Assembly: GCA_934446675.1 (NCBI GenBank)
Contig: CAKSEL010000004.1
Coordinates: 95,688 to 159,687 of the forward strand
DNA: 64,000 nucleotides
Source of the DNA: an uncultured Eubacteriales bacterium
Lineage (GTDB): Bacteria; Bacillota; Clostridia; Oscillospirales; CAG-382
Direction: 5' to 3'
Part shown: positions 33,067-40,474 of the stretch, in pieces
How the letters are laid out: every line of letters begins with the position of its first letter
How positions within the stretch are numbered: the first letter of the stretch is position 1
Program-made: the position numbers and the translations under genes
Notes under the pieces: generated by a model
What the model was told of the DNA's origin: nothing
The model's input: the letters and a program-made list of their open reading frames with translations, nothing else
Databases searched by the model: none

Positions 33067-34479
33067 TACGGCACTCTCCTTTTCGGCTTTTGACAGGCTT
33101 TTGCACACGCCGAATATCACGGCAGCGGAAATAATAAACGTAAGCGTATCGGCAACAGGCATAAAATAAAGAATTCCGTAAAGTCCGAAACAAACCGGCA
33201 GCACAAGCACAAGTCCGACGCCGAACACTATTTCACGAAGCAGCGACAGCAGCGCCGATTCCCATGCCTTTCCTATCGACTGCAAAAATATAAACGTACC
33301 CTTATTCACCATAGCAAACGCCGTCATGCACATAAACAGCCTTATGCATTTCAGCGCAAATTCATTATAGTAAACGCTCTCGTGCGCCGCACCGAATATA
33401 TTGATAAAAAACTGCGGAAAGCACAAAAACACCAACGCGGCAGCAAATCCAACAGCTGCCTGAATCGCGGTAAGATACAAAAGCAGCTTTTTTACGCGCG
33501 AATATCTGCACGCGCCCATATTATACCCTGCAACCGGTATGCAGCCTGCCGAAAGCCCGACGGATACGGATATTACTATCTGAAAGAACTTCATTACTAT
33601 GCCTATTACCGCAGTCGGAATATGCGCATACATTTCTTTTCCGAAGATCTCATCTCTTGCTCCGTATTTGCGGCACATATTGAGTACAGCCGCCATTGTA
33701 AACACTATCGACACCTGTGAAAGAAAGCTTGTAAAGCCGAGAGAAAGTATTTTCTTTACGCAGTAAAAATCAGGCTTAAAGCACTCACGGCTAAGCTTTA
33801 CCGATTTAAAGAAAAACACGTAATACAGCGAAAATGCCGCCGATATTATCTGTCCGATTACGGTTGCAACCGCGGCTCCCGTCATTCCCATATGAAAAGT
33901 ATAGATAAACAGCGGATCAAGCACACAGTTTGCCGCAGCTCCGCAAAGCAGCGACACCATTGCAAAACGCGGACTTCCGTCGGAACGTATTATCGGGTTC
34001 AGTGCCTGACCGAACATATAGAACGGTATGCCGAGGCTTATCCAAAAGAAATATTCCTTTGACAAAGCATATGTTTCGGCGTTTACCTGCGCCCCGAACG
34101 CGCAAAGAATTCCGTCTGCGAACACAAGATATACAGCCGTCACTACAATGCCCGAAAGCACCGTCATAACAAGCGCGTTTCCTATACTTTTGGCAGCACT
34201 TTCGTCCTGTCTTGCGCCGAGAGTCATGCTGAAAAATGCACTTGTTCCGTCGCCTGTCATTGTGGCGACAGCCAGGGCTATTACCGTCATTGGAAAGACG
34301 ACCGAATTTGCCGCGTTTCCGTATGATCCGAGATATTCGGCGTTTGCTATATATATCTGATCCACGATATTATACAGCGCGCCCACAAGCAGCGATATTA
34401 TACACGGCAGGGAATATTTACATATAAGCTTTCCGAGCTTTTGGGTTTCAAGATACCTGTTTTGTGCGGTATTTGTCAT
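33061..34479 (-). CDS. MATE-family efflux transporter
   Basis: A 472-residue polytopic membrane protein with about 12 helices. It matches the multidrug and toxin extrusion family, which exports cationic drugs or metabolites using Na+ or H+. Typical pieces are LGKLICKYSLPCIISLLVGALYNIVDQIYIA, GDGTSAFFSMTLGARQDESAAKSIGNAL, and IRSDGSPRFAMVSLLCGAAANCVLDPLFIYTF, all common to the NorM/VmrA type. ATG 34479 follows AAGGAGG; an extension upstream to 34530 would overlap the leader hairpin and is not supported. Its leader contains a terminator-like hairpin, suggesting attenuation. Confidence 0.93.
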   Translation of the reverse strand: MTNTAQNRYLETQKLGKLICKYSLPCIISLLVGALYNIVDQIYIANAEYLGSYGNAANSVVFPMTVIALAVATMTGDGTSAFFSMTLGARQDESAAKSIGNALVMTVLSGIVVTAVYLVFADGILCAFGAQVNAETYALSKEYFFWISLGIPFYMFGQALNPIIRSDGSPRFAMVSLLCGAAANCVLDPLFIYTFHMGMTGAAVATVIGQIISAAFSLYYVFFFKSVKLSRECFKPDFYCVKKILSLGFTSFLSQVSIVFTMAAVLNMCRKYGARDEIFGKEMYAHIPTAVIGIVMKFFQIVISVSVGLSAGCIPVAGYNMGACRYSRVKKLLLYLTAIQAAVGFAAALVFLCFPQFFINIFGAAHESVYYNEFALKCIRLFMCMTAFAMVNKGTFIFLQSIGKAWESALLSLLREIVFGVGLVLVLPVCFGLYGILYFMPVADTLTFIISAAVIFGVCKSLSKAEKESAVK

Positions 34480-34507
34480 TTTATTTTTCCTCCTTACCCG
34501 TGCAGAC

Positions 34508-34560
34508 AAAAAAATCCCGGTACAAAACAAAAGCTCTTGTCACTTTGTCTCGTATCGGGA
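34508..34560 (-). terminator. Leader terminator/attenuator of the MATE gene
   Basis: On the minus strand an 8- to 9-bp stem with one mismatch (TCCCGATAC at 34560-34552 with GTACCGGGA at 34523-34515) is followed by seven T. It lies between the promoter (start near 34596) and the ribosome binding site, so it would stop transcription before the gene unless it is antagonised. An inner ACAAAG/CTTTTGT helix could take part in switching. No known riboswitch class is recognised. Confidence 0.65.
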
Positions 34561-34602
34561 AAAAATCCTTGTATCGTTTCGGGCAAATATTTATTTTTAT
34601 GT

Positions 34603-34631
34603 ATTTTATCAGAGATTTTACGTTTTGTCAA
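34603..34631 (-). promoter_or_regulatory. Promoter of the MATE gene
   Basis: On the minus strand TTGACA (34631-34626), a 17-bp spacer and TAAAAT (34608-34603). The leader would be about 117 nt. Confidence 0.85.
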
Positions 34632-34650
34632 GGGCAAAAATCACCGAAAA

Positions 34651-35258
34651 TCACCCGTTTCTGAAGTCAAGATATTTCAAAAATTCCTTTGCTGCGGCGC
34701 TCAGAGCTTTTTTGCTTTTAAAAGCAACCCCGATTTTTCTGTATGCCGGAACGCTGAGCGGCTTTACGCATATATCATACGGTATTCTCCTTAAAATAAG
34801 TTCGGGCAGCACGCTTATGCCGAGTCCGCACTCGACCATCGACATTATCGCATAGTCGTCCCATGTGGTAAACTTTATATCGGGTTTCAGAGAATATTTT
34901 TCAAACAGCGCTGAAATATCGGTGTTGTTATCCTTATCGAGCAGCATAAACGGCTCGCTGCACAGTTCTTCTATCGGAAATACCTCGCTTTTTGCAAGCC
35001 TGTGATTTTTGGGTATTACGGCGCAGAGCCTGTCGTCCTCAAGAAATATGCTCTCAAAATCCCCTTCCGACGGCAGCCGCAGAAATCCGAAGTCTGCCCT
35101 GCCCTTCTCTATCCATGTTTCTGTTTCGGAATAGTCGCCCAAAAGCAGTTCGTATTCTATTTCGGGATAATCCTTTCTGAACGCCCGTATTATATTCGGC
35201 AGCCAGTGCGCCGCAACGCTTGAAAAAGTGCCTATGCGTATAATTCCGCGGTTTATAA
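34651..35258 (-). pseudogene. LysR-family regulator remnant lacking its HTH
   Basis: The frame encodes the effector-binding domain of a LysR regulator, from GIIRIGTFSSVAAHWLPN through FVPIEEL-type segments to AAKEFLKYLDFRNG. The first about 85-90 residues, which should hold the winged HTH and linker helix, are missing. Upstream of about 35258 the frame runs into sequence antisense to a DMT transporter, so any longer N-terminus is spurious. Without the HTH it cannot bind DNA as a LysR protein. It most likely arose by a deletion that also removed the 5' half of the divergent transporter. Confidence 0.75.
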
Positions 35259-35269
35259 GTATTCCGCAA

Positions 35270-35509
35270 GGCAGCGTTTTTCCTCTCATATTTCTCGGAT
35301 TTATAAATACGGGTCTCGGCTGTTTATTATACTTTTCCTCAATATCCGCGCTGCCCGTAAAGACAGTTGCGGTGTGCGGATACCTCGAACCGCTGTCGGC
35401 GGTGCTTATGTCATGCATATTCTTGCACGAAACACTGACGCCGTTCCAGACTGTCGGCGCTTTTCTGATAGTCGGCGGCGCGGTATTTGCGGAGCTGAAA
35501 AAGAAATAG
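35270..35509 (+). pseudogene. DMT-family (EamA) transporter remnant, C-terminal part only
   Basis: About 80 residues corresponding to the end of the second EamA domain: FLGFINTGLGCLLYFSSISA, then LPVKTVAVCGYLEPLSAVLM, then FLHETLTPFQTVGAFLIVGG, ending AELKKK. A full DMT permease has about 290 residues and ten helices, so about 200 residues are missing. The frame has an ATG at 35228, but the residues between it and about 35270 are not EamA-like. The coding strand faces away from the LysR remnant, as in an original divergent pair. A terminator follows, so this 3' end is native. Confidence 0.75.
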
Positions 35510-35526
35510 GGTACATCAATAAAATT

Positions 35527-35562
35527 ACCGTCCGGCAAGTTTTTTCATGCAGGACGGTTTTT
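35527..35562 (+). terminator. Terminator of the former DMT transporter gene
   Basis: A 7-bp stem ACCGTCC/GGACGGT (35527-35533 and 35552-35558) followed by TTTTT on the plus strand. Confidence 0.7.
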
Positions 35563-35605
35563 GCCGTATTTATATGCGGAATATGTGAAACAATAATACA
35601 AAGCG

Positions 35606-36355
35606 TCACATAAACCTTACGTTCTCATATTCGTCGTCAAGATAGCTCTTTATATCGACGTCACTTATCACAATGTCAAGCTCCGAAACTCCGCAGAGCT
35701 TATATGCCGAATAGTGGTTGAGCTTGCTGTTATCGCACAGAAACACTTTTTTTTCGGCGTTCTTTATCATAAGCTTTCTCGGCATTATCTCGCTTGAAAA
35801 GCAGTCGTAAAGCGCGCCGTCCTTTGTGAGCGACTGTACCGAGAAAAAGCAGAAATCGGTATGGAACGAATTTATAAATTCCTCGGTCTGGGAACCGACG
35901 CAGCACGAAGGATTTTCGGTGCTCAGCTTTCCTCCTGTAAAATACGCGTTGATGGAATATTCCGAACACGCCGTCATGCTTGCAAGGCTGTTGGTTATAA
36001 CGGTTATGTTCTTGATATTTTTTAAGTGCTCAACGCAGAAATACGTACTTGTTGAGCTGTCGAGAAACACAACGTCTCCGGGTCTTACAAGCGACGCCGC
36101 CTTGCTTGCGACAATAGCCTTTTCCTTGGTATTTTTATGGCTTCTGAGAAAGAACGGTATCTGCTTATTTACGGAATTCTTTATCTCGGCTCCTCCGTAG
36201 CTTCTCGACACAAGCCCTTTCATTTCAAGCCGTTTCAGATCCCTGCGTATACTCGACGGGCTTATATGTATCTTTTCCGCAAGATATTCCACCGTCGCAT
36301 ACGCATTCTGCGAAAGTATATTCATTATCTCCTTTTCACGCTCGTTGCTGTACAT
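35606..36355 (-). CDS. DeoR/GlpR-family transcriptional regulator
   Basis: A 249-residue repressor. The DeoR-type HTH is MYSNEREKEIMNILSQNAYATVEYLAEKIHISPSSIRRDLKRLEMKGLVSRSYGGA in residues 1-56, including the helix SPSSIRRDLKRLE. A sugar-phosphate isomerase-like sensor domain follows (IVASKAASLVRPGDVVFLDSSTST, ITVITNSLA, FLCDNSKL). It is divergent from the glycerol-3-phosphate oxidation operon, which suggests glycerol-3-phosphate or a related sugar phosphate as effector. GAGGAGG precedes the ATG. Three TGCTCATT repeats in the shared control region are likely its binding sites. Confidence 0.93.
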   Translation of the reverse strand: MYSNEREKEIMNILSQNAYATVEYLAEKIHISPSSIRRDLKRLEMKGLVSRSYGGAEIKNSVNKQIPFFLRSHKNTKEKAIVASKAASLVRPGDVVFLDSSTSTYFCVEHLKNIKNITVITNSLASMTACSEYSINAYFTGGKLSTENPSCCVGSQTEEFINSFHTDFCFFSVQSLTKDGALYDCFSSEIMPRKLMIKNAEKKVFLCDNSKLNHYSAYKLCGVSELDIVISDVDIKSYLDDEYENVRFM

Positions 36356-36370
36356 ATAAAAACCTCCTCT

Positions 36371-36460
36371 TGCTCATTTCTGCTCATTTTACATATATAA
36401 ATATAAAATCTGTCTTATTTTTCGCCGTTGTTGATTTTTGTTGCTCATTAATTATATAAT
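36371..36460 (+). promoter_or_regulatory. Operator repeats and promoter between the DeoR gene and the glycerol-3-phosphate operon
   Basis: TGCTCATT occurs at 36371-36378, 36381-36388 and 36442-36449: the first two are 10 bp apart and the third is 61 bp further on. The third copy lies between a -35 (TTGATT, 36431-36436) and a -10 (TATAAT, 36455-36460) that would drive the glpA-like operon. The first pair lies near the start of the DeoR gene. DNA looping by the DeoR-type repressor is plausible. Confidence 0.65.
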
Positions 36461-36515
36461 AATAACAGAGATTTGTAAATAGCAAATTTGCATTTTTGTA
36501 AAAAAAGAGGAGAGA

Positions 36516-37955
36516 GTGAAATTGTACGATACGGCGATAATCGGTGCCGGGGTAATCGGTTCAATGATTGCAAGAGAGCTTTCGCGCTACGATCTTAAAG
36601 TATGCGTTCTCGAAAAGCAGAACGACGCCGCGTGCGGAGCCACCAAAGCAAACTCCGCGATAGTCCATGCCGGCTTTGACGCAAAGCCCGGAACGCTCAA
36701 AGCAAAGCTCAATGTTTTGGGTTCCGAACTTATGGAACAGACCGCAAAAGAACTCGGTGTAAAATACAAAAACAACGGCGCGCTTGTTATAGGCTTCAAC
36801 GACAGTGATTACGAAAAGATTTCAAAGCTTTACGAACAGGGCTTAAAAAACGGCGTAAAAAATTTAAGAATTATAAACTCGGACGAGCTTCACAAGCTTG
36901 AGCCAAAGCTTTCCGAAAAGGCAGTCTGCGCTCTTTACGCGCCCACAAGCTCTATCGTATGTCCTTATGAGCTTTGCATTGCGGCTCTCGGAAACGCCAT
37001 GGACAACGGCACGGAGTTTATAAGAAACTTCGAGGTTAAGTCAATCGAAAAGAAAAACGGCTGCTACGAAATAAAATCCGAAAATTCGAGCGTCTGTGCA
37101 AAATACGTAGTAAACGCCGCAGGTCTGTATGCCGACAGCATTGCAAACATGGTATCCTCCTGCGGATTTACCATTCACCCGCGCCGCGGAGAATACATTC
37201 TTCTCGACAAGGAATGCGGAGATCTCACCGAGCGCACAATATTCAGAACGCCGACCGACAAGGGCAAAGGAATTCTTCTCTCCCCGACCGTTGACGGCAA
37301 CTTCTTAACAGGTCCTACCGCAACAGACTGCGAAGACAAGTCGGACAAGAGCACGACCAATTCGGGGCTTCTTCTTGTCATGTCGCAGGCACGCGAAAAT
37401 CTGCCCGGAATTCCTTTCGGCAAGACTATCACCTCTTTCTGCGGTCTGCGCGCCGTAGGAAGCACCGGAGATTTTATAATAAACGCCGCAAACGACAACT
37501 TTATAAACGTTGCCGGAATAGAATCCCCCGGACTTTCCGCGTCTCCGGCAATAGCAAAATACGTTGCCGATATGCTGGCGCAGCACGGACTTGAACTCAC
37601 GCCGAAAAAAGACTTTAATCCCATAAGAAAGCCGAGCCATTATTTCAGAGAGGCGTCAATAGAAGAAAAAAATGAAGTCATAAAGAAAGATCCCTCATAC
37701 GGCAGAATTATTTGCCGCTGTGAGGGTATCAGTGAAGGCGAGATAAAAGCCGCGATACACGAAAATCCGGGCGCTGTCGATCTTGACGGCATTAAGCGCA
37801 GAACGCGTGCAGGCATGGGCAGATGTCAGAGCGGTTTCTGTCTGCCGTATACGGCGGAAATTCTTGCGCGCGAGCTTAATATTCCGTTTGAAAGCGTTAC
37901 AAAGTCCGGCGGAGATTCAAAAATTGTCCTCGGCAAGACAAAGGAGGATAAGTAA
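36516..37955 (+). CDS. Anaerobic glycerol-3-phosphate dehydrogenase, GlpA-like subunit
   Basis: A 479-residue FAD enzyme of the DAO family with a C-terminal BFD-like [2Fe-2S] domain. The N-terminal GxGxxG is AIIGAGVIGSMIARELSRYD (residues 8-27). The Cys cluster RIICRCEGISEGEIKAAI with GMGRCQSGFC (about residues 405-450) binds iron-sulfur. It would oxidise glycerol-3-phosphate to dihydroxyacetone phosphate. The start is GTG 36516 behind AGAGGAGAG. The next two genes are a GlpB-like flavoprotein and a DUF1667 protein, the usual Clostridial three-gene set. No glpK or glpF is present here. Confidence 0.9.
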   Translation: MKLYDTAIIGAGVIGSMIARELSRYDLKVCVLEKQNDAACGATKANSAIVHAGFDAKPGTLKAKLNVLGSELMEQTAKELGVKYKNNGALVIGFNDSDYEKISKLYEQGLKNGVKNLRIINSDELHKLEPKLSEKAVCALYAPTSSIVCPYELCIAALGNAMDNGTEFIRNFEVKSIEKKNGCYEIKSENSSVCAKYVVNAAGLYADSIANMVSSCGFTIHPRRGEYILLDKECGDLTERTIFRTPTDKGKGILLSPTVDGNFLTGPTATDCEDKSDKSTTNSGLLLVMSQARENLPGIPFGKTITSFCGLRAVGSTGDFIINAANDNFINVAGIESPGLSASPAIAKYVADMLAQHGLELTPKKDFNPIRKPSHYFREASIEEKNEVIKKDPSYGRIICRCEGISEGEIKAAIHENPGAVDLDGIKRRTRAGMGRCQSGFCLPYTAEILARELNIPFESVTKSGGDSKIVLGKTKEDK

Positions 37956-39194
37956 ATGACTGAGCTTGTTATAATAGGCGGCGGCCCTGCCGGAATGAGC
38001 GCCGCGGCTGCGGCATACGAAAGCGGTATCCGCGACATTCTTATCCTGGAGCGCGACGAACGTCTCGGCGGCATTTTAAGGCAGTGCATACACAACGGTT
38101 TCGGACTTCACAAGTTCGGACAAGAGCTTACGGGACCTGAATACGCGTACAGGTACGAATGTAAGATGGAAGAATACGGTATTCCCGTAAAGCTTGACAC
38201 CATGGTTCTCGACATAACGCACGACAAGGTTATTACCGCCGTAAACAAACACGACGGGGTATTTCAGATACAGGCAAAGGCAATTATACTCGCAATGGGC
38301 TGCCGCGAACGTTCAAAAGGCGCGCTGAATATTGCGGGCAGCCGTCCGGCAGGCATTTACAGTGCCGGAACCGCGCAGAAGCTTGTTAACATGAAAGGTT
38401 TTATGCCGGGCAAAGACGTGGTTATCCTGGGTTCGGGCGACATAGGTCTTATAATGGCGCGCAGAATGACGCTTGAGGGCGCAAAGGTTCATGCGGTCTG
38501 CGAACTTATGCCGTATTCCGGCGGTCTTGCACGCAACATAGAACAGTGTTTACACGACTTTGACATTCCGCTTATGCTCAGCCACACCGTAACTAAAATT
38601 CACGGCAAAGACCGTCTTGAAGGCGTGACCATAAGCAAGGTTGACGAAAACAGGCGTCCCGTTCCGGGCAGCGGAGAGTACATTGCCTGCGATACGCTTT
38701 TGCTTTCCGTCGGTCTTATTCCCGAAAACGAGCTTACAAAAAAAGCCGACATTGATCTCGACAGAATAACCAACGGCGCGGAGGTTGACGAAAACAGACA
38801 GACATCGGCAGAGGGTATTTTTGCGTGCGGCAATGTGCTTCACGTCCACGACCTTGTGGATTTTGTGTCTGACGAGGCTGAAATTGCCGGAAAAGCCGCT
38901 GCGGAATACATCAGAAACGGCGGAACAGCCGCTGAAAACTGCGTTCGCGTCACAACCGACGGCAAGGTGCGCTACACCGTTCCGCAGAAGATAACCTGCA
39001 CAAAGGATACCGACGTTTTCTTCAGGGTAAGCGACGTATTCAAGAACGTAAAAGTCGTTATCAAAAACGGCGGCGAGGTAATTTTCTCAAAGAAACTGAA
39101 AAAGGCAGCGCCCGGTGAAATGAACCGTATTACTCTTAAAAAGGAAATTCTGAGCGGCGTCGGGCAGTTAAGTTTCGGACTGGAGGAAGCATGA
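37956..39194 (+). CDS. FAD/NAD-dependent oxidoreductase, GlpB-like partner
   Basis: A 412-residue pyridine nucleotide-disulfide type flavoprotein. The FAD motif is IIGGGPAGMSAAAAAYESG (residues 5-23), the NAD motif VVILGSGDIGLIMARRMTLEGAKVHAV (about residues 148-174), and a late GIFACGNVLHVHDLVDFVS. There is no redox CxxC. In this gene order it takes electrons from the GlpA-like subunit and passes them on, probably to NAD+ or a quinone pool. It starts one base after the GlpA-like stop and overlaps the DUF1667 gene by 4 bp. Confidence 0.9.
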   Translation: MTELVIIGGGPAGMSAAAAAYESGIRDILILERDERLGGILRQCIHNGFGLHKFGQELTGPEYAYRYECKMEEYGIPVKLDTMVLDITHDKVITAVNKHDGVFQIQAKAIILAMGCRERSKGALNIAGSRPAGIYSAGTAQKLVNMKGFMPGKDVVILGSGDIGLIMARRMTLEGAKVHAVCELMPYSGGLARNIEQCLHDFDIPLMLSHTVTKIHGKDRLEGVTISKVDENRRPVPGSGEYIACDTLLLSVGLIPENELTKKADIDLDRITNGAEVDENRQTSAEGIFACGNVLHVHDLVDFVSDEAEIAGKAAAEYIRNGGTAAENCVRVTTDGKVRYTVPQKITCTKDTDVFFRVSDVFKNVKVVIKNGGEVIFSKKLKKAAPGEMNRITLKKEILSGVGQLSFGLEEA

Positions 39195-39526
39195 TGAAGA
39201 GAGAGCTTACGTGCATTGTCTGCCCTATCGGCTGTCAGATAAGCGTTACCGAAAAGGACGGCAAGCTTGAAATAACCGGAAACAGCTGTCCGAGAGGCGC
39301 AGAATATGCCAAAAACGAATGTACAAACCCAACAAGAGTCGTCACTTCGACAATGCTGACAAAAAGCGGACTTCCGAGACCTGTAAAAACCGACCGTCCG
39401 ATTCCGAAATCAAAAATTTTCGAATGCATGAAGATAATCAACTCGTCGGTACTTGACGACGGCGCGAAAATCGGCGACATTGCCGTAAAAGACGTTTTCG
39501 GCAGCAACATAGTCGTATCCGGCTGA
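39191..39526 (+). CDS. DUF1667 iron-sulfur-like protein of the glycerol-3-phosphate operon
   Basis: A 111-residue DUF1667 protein that overlaps the previous gene by 4 bp. Cysteines CIVCPIGC (about residues 8-15) and CPRGAEYAKNEC (about residues 34-45) are spaced like a ligand set for an iron-sulfur cluster. The family is always found beside GlpA/GlpB-like genes, so it is probably the third subunit of the dehydrogenase (a GlpC-like role in a small form). Confidence 0.9.
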   Translation: MMKRELTCIVCPIGCQISVTEKDGKLEITGNSCPRGAEYAKNECTNPTRVVTSTMLTKSGLPRPVKTDRPIPKSKIFECMKIINSSVLDDGAKIGDIAVKDVFGSNIVVSG

Positions 39527-39565
39527 AAACCTGTTATTAAAATAAAAAAACAACGGAGATATACC

Positions 39566-40354
39566 ATGACTTTAAAGGACAAACGCTTTTTTCTGCTTGA
39601 CATGGACGGTACGATATATCTTGACGACGATCTTTTCGACGGAACTCTCGATTTTCTGAAGTACGTAAAGGACATCGGCGGAAAGTACATTTTCATGACA
39701 AACAACTCTTCAAAAAGCGTTGACAAATACGTACAAAAGCTTGCAAAACTCGGAATATGTGCGGACAAGGACGATTTTCTGACTTCTGCCGACGCGACGG
39801 CGCTTTATCTTCTCGAAAAGAACTACCGCAAAATATATGTTTTGGGTACACGTTCGCTCAAAGATCAGCTGCGTCATTCGGGACTTACCATAACCAACCG
39901 ACTCAGCTCGGACATAGACTGTCTCTGCATGGGTTTTGACACAGAGCTTACCTTCAAAAAGCTTGAGGACGCCTGTATTCTTCTCGGACGCGGCGTAGAC
40001 TACATTGCTACAAACCCCGATCTTGTATGTCCGACGAAATACGGCTACGTTCCCGACTGCGGCTCTGTCAGCACAATGCTTTACAATGCCACAAAGAGAA
40101 TGCCGTTATTTATCGGCAAACCGCAGCCCGAAATGCCTTATCTTGCAATGAAAAAATACGGCTTCAAGCCTAGCGAAACGGTAATTATCGGCGACAGGCT
40201 GTACACAGACATTGCCTGCGGAGTAAATGCGGGAATAAGCACGATCTTCGTTCTCAGCGGCGAAGGTACTCTTGAAGACGCCGAGAAAAGCGACGCAAAA
40301 CCTGAGTACATCTACCAAAACATACGCGCATTATACAACGATTTAAAACGATAG
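39566..40354 (+). CDS. HAD-IIA family phosphatase (NagD/AraL type)
   Basis: A 262-residue HAD hydrolase with motif I FLLDMDGTIYLDDD (Asp nucleophile, residues 10-12), motif II FMTNNSSKS, and motif IV VIIGDRLYTDIACGVNAGI. The class IIA cap lies between motifs II and III. Relatives dephosphorylate nucleotides, phosphoglycolate or glycerol-3-phosphate. It is 39 bp behind the DUF1667 gene on the same strand and may belong to the same transcript, which would fit a glycerol-3-phosphate phosphatase role; this is only context-based. Confidence 0.9.
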   Translation: MTLKDKRFFLLDMDGTIYLDDDLFDGTLDFLKYVKDIGGKYIFMTNNSSKSVDKYVQKLAKLGICADKDDFLTSADATALYLLEKNYRKIYVLGTRSLKDQLRHSGLTITNRLSSDIDCLCMGFDTELTFKKLEDACILLGRGVDYIATNPDLVCPTKYGYVPDCGSVSTMLYNATKRMPLFIGKPQPEMPYLAMKKYGFKPSETVIIGDRLYTDIACGVNAGISTIFVLSGEGTLEDAEKSDAKPEYIYQNIRALYNDLKR

Positions 40355-40429
40355 GAGAGAGTGAGAAAACTGCAAAAGCGGCATCGGAAATCAAAGAAAA
40401 CCATGCCGCGGCAGTATAATCACATTAAA

Positions 40430-40460
40430 GGGCGGTGCTTTCGCACCGCCCGTATTTTTT
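40430..40460 (+). terminator. Terminator of the glycerol-3-phosphate operon
   Basis: A 9-bp perfect stem GGGCGGTGC/GCACCGCCC with a tttc loop, followed by GTATTTTTT. On the other strand it may also end pckG, whose stop is at 40475, though the T run there is weak. Confidence 0.85.
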
Positions 40461-40474
40461 ATGCTGAGTTTTAA

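Noticed and set aside
35258..35538. N-terminal 95 residues preceding the LysR domain taken as part of a 295-residue protein
   Set aside because: These residues are antisense to the DMT transporter remnant and do not resemble any HTH, so I treat the LysR frame as truncated near 35258.
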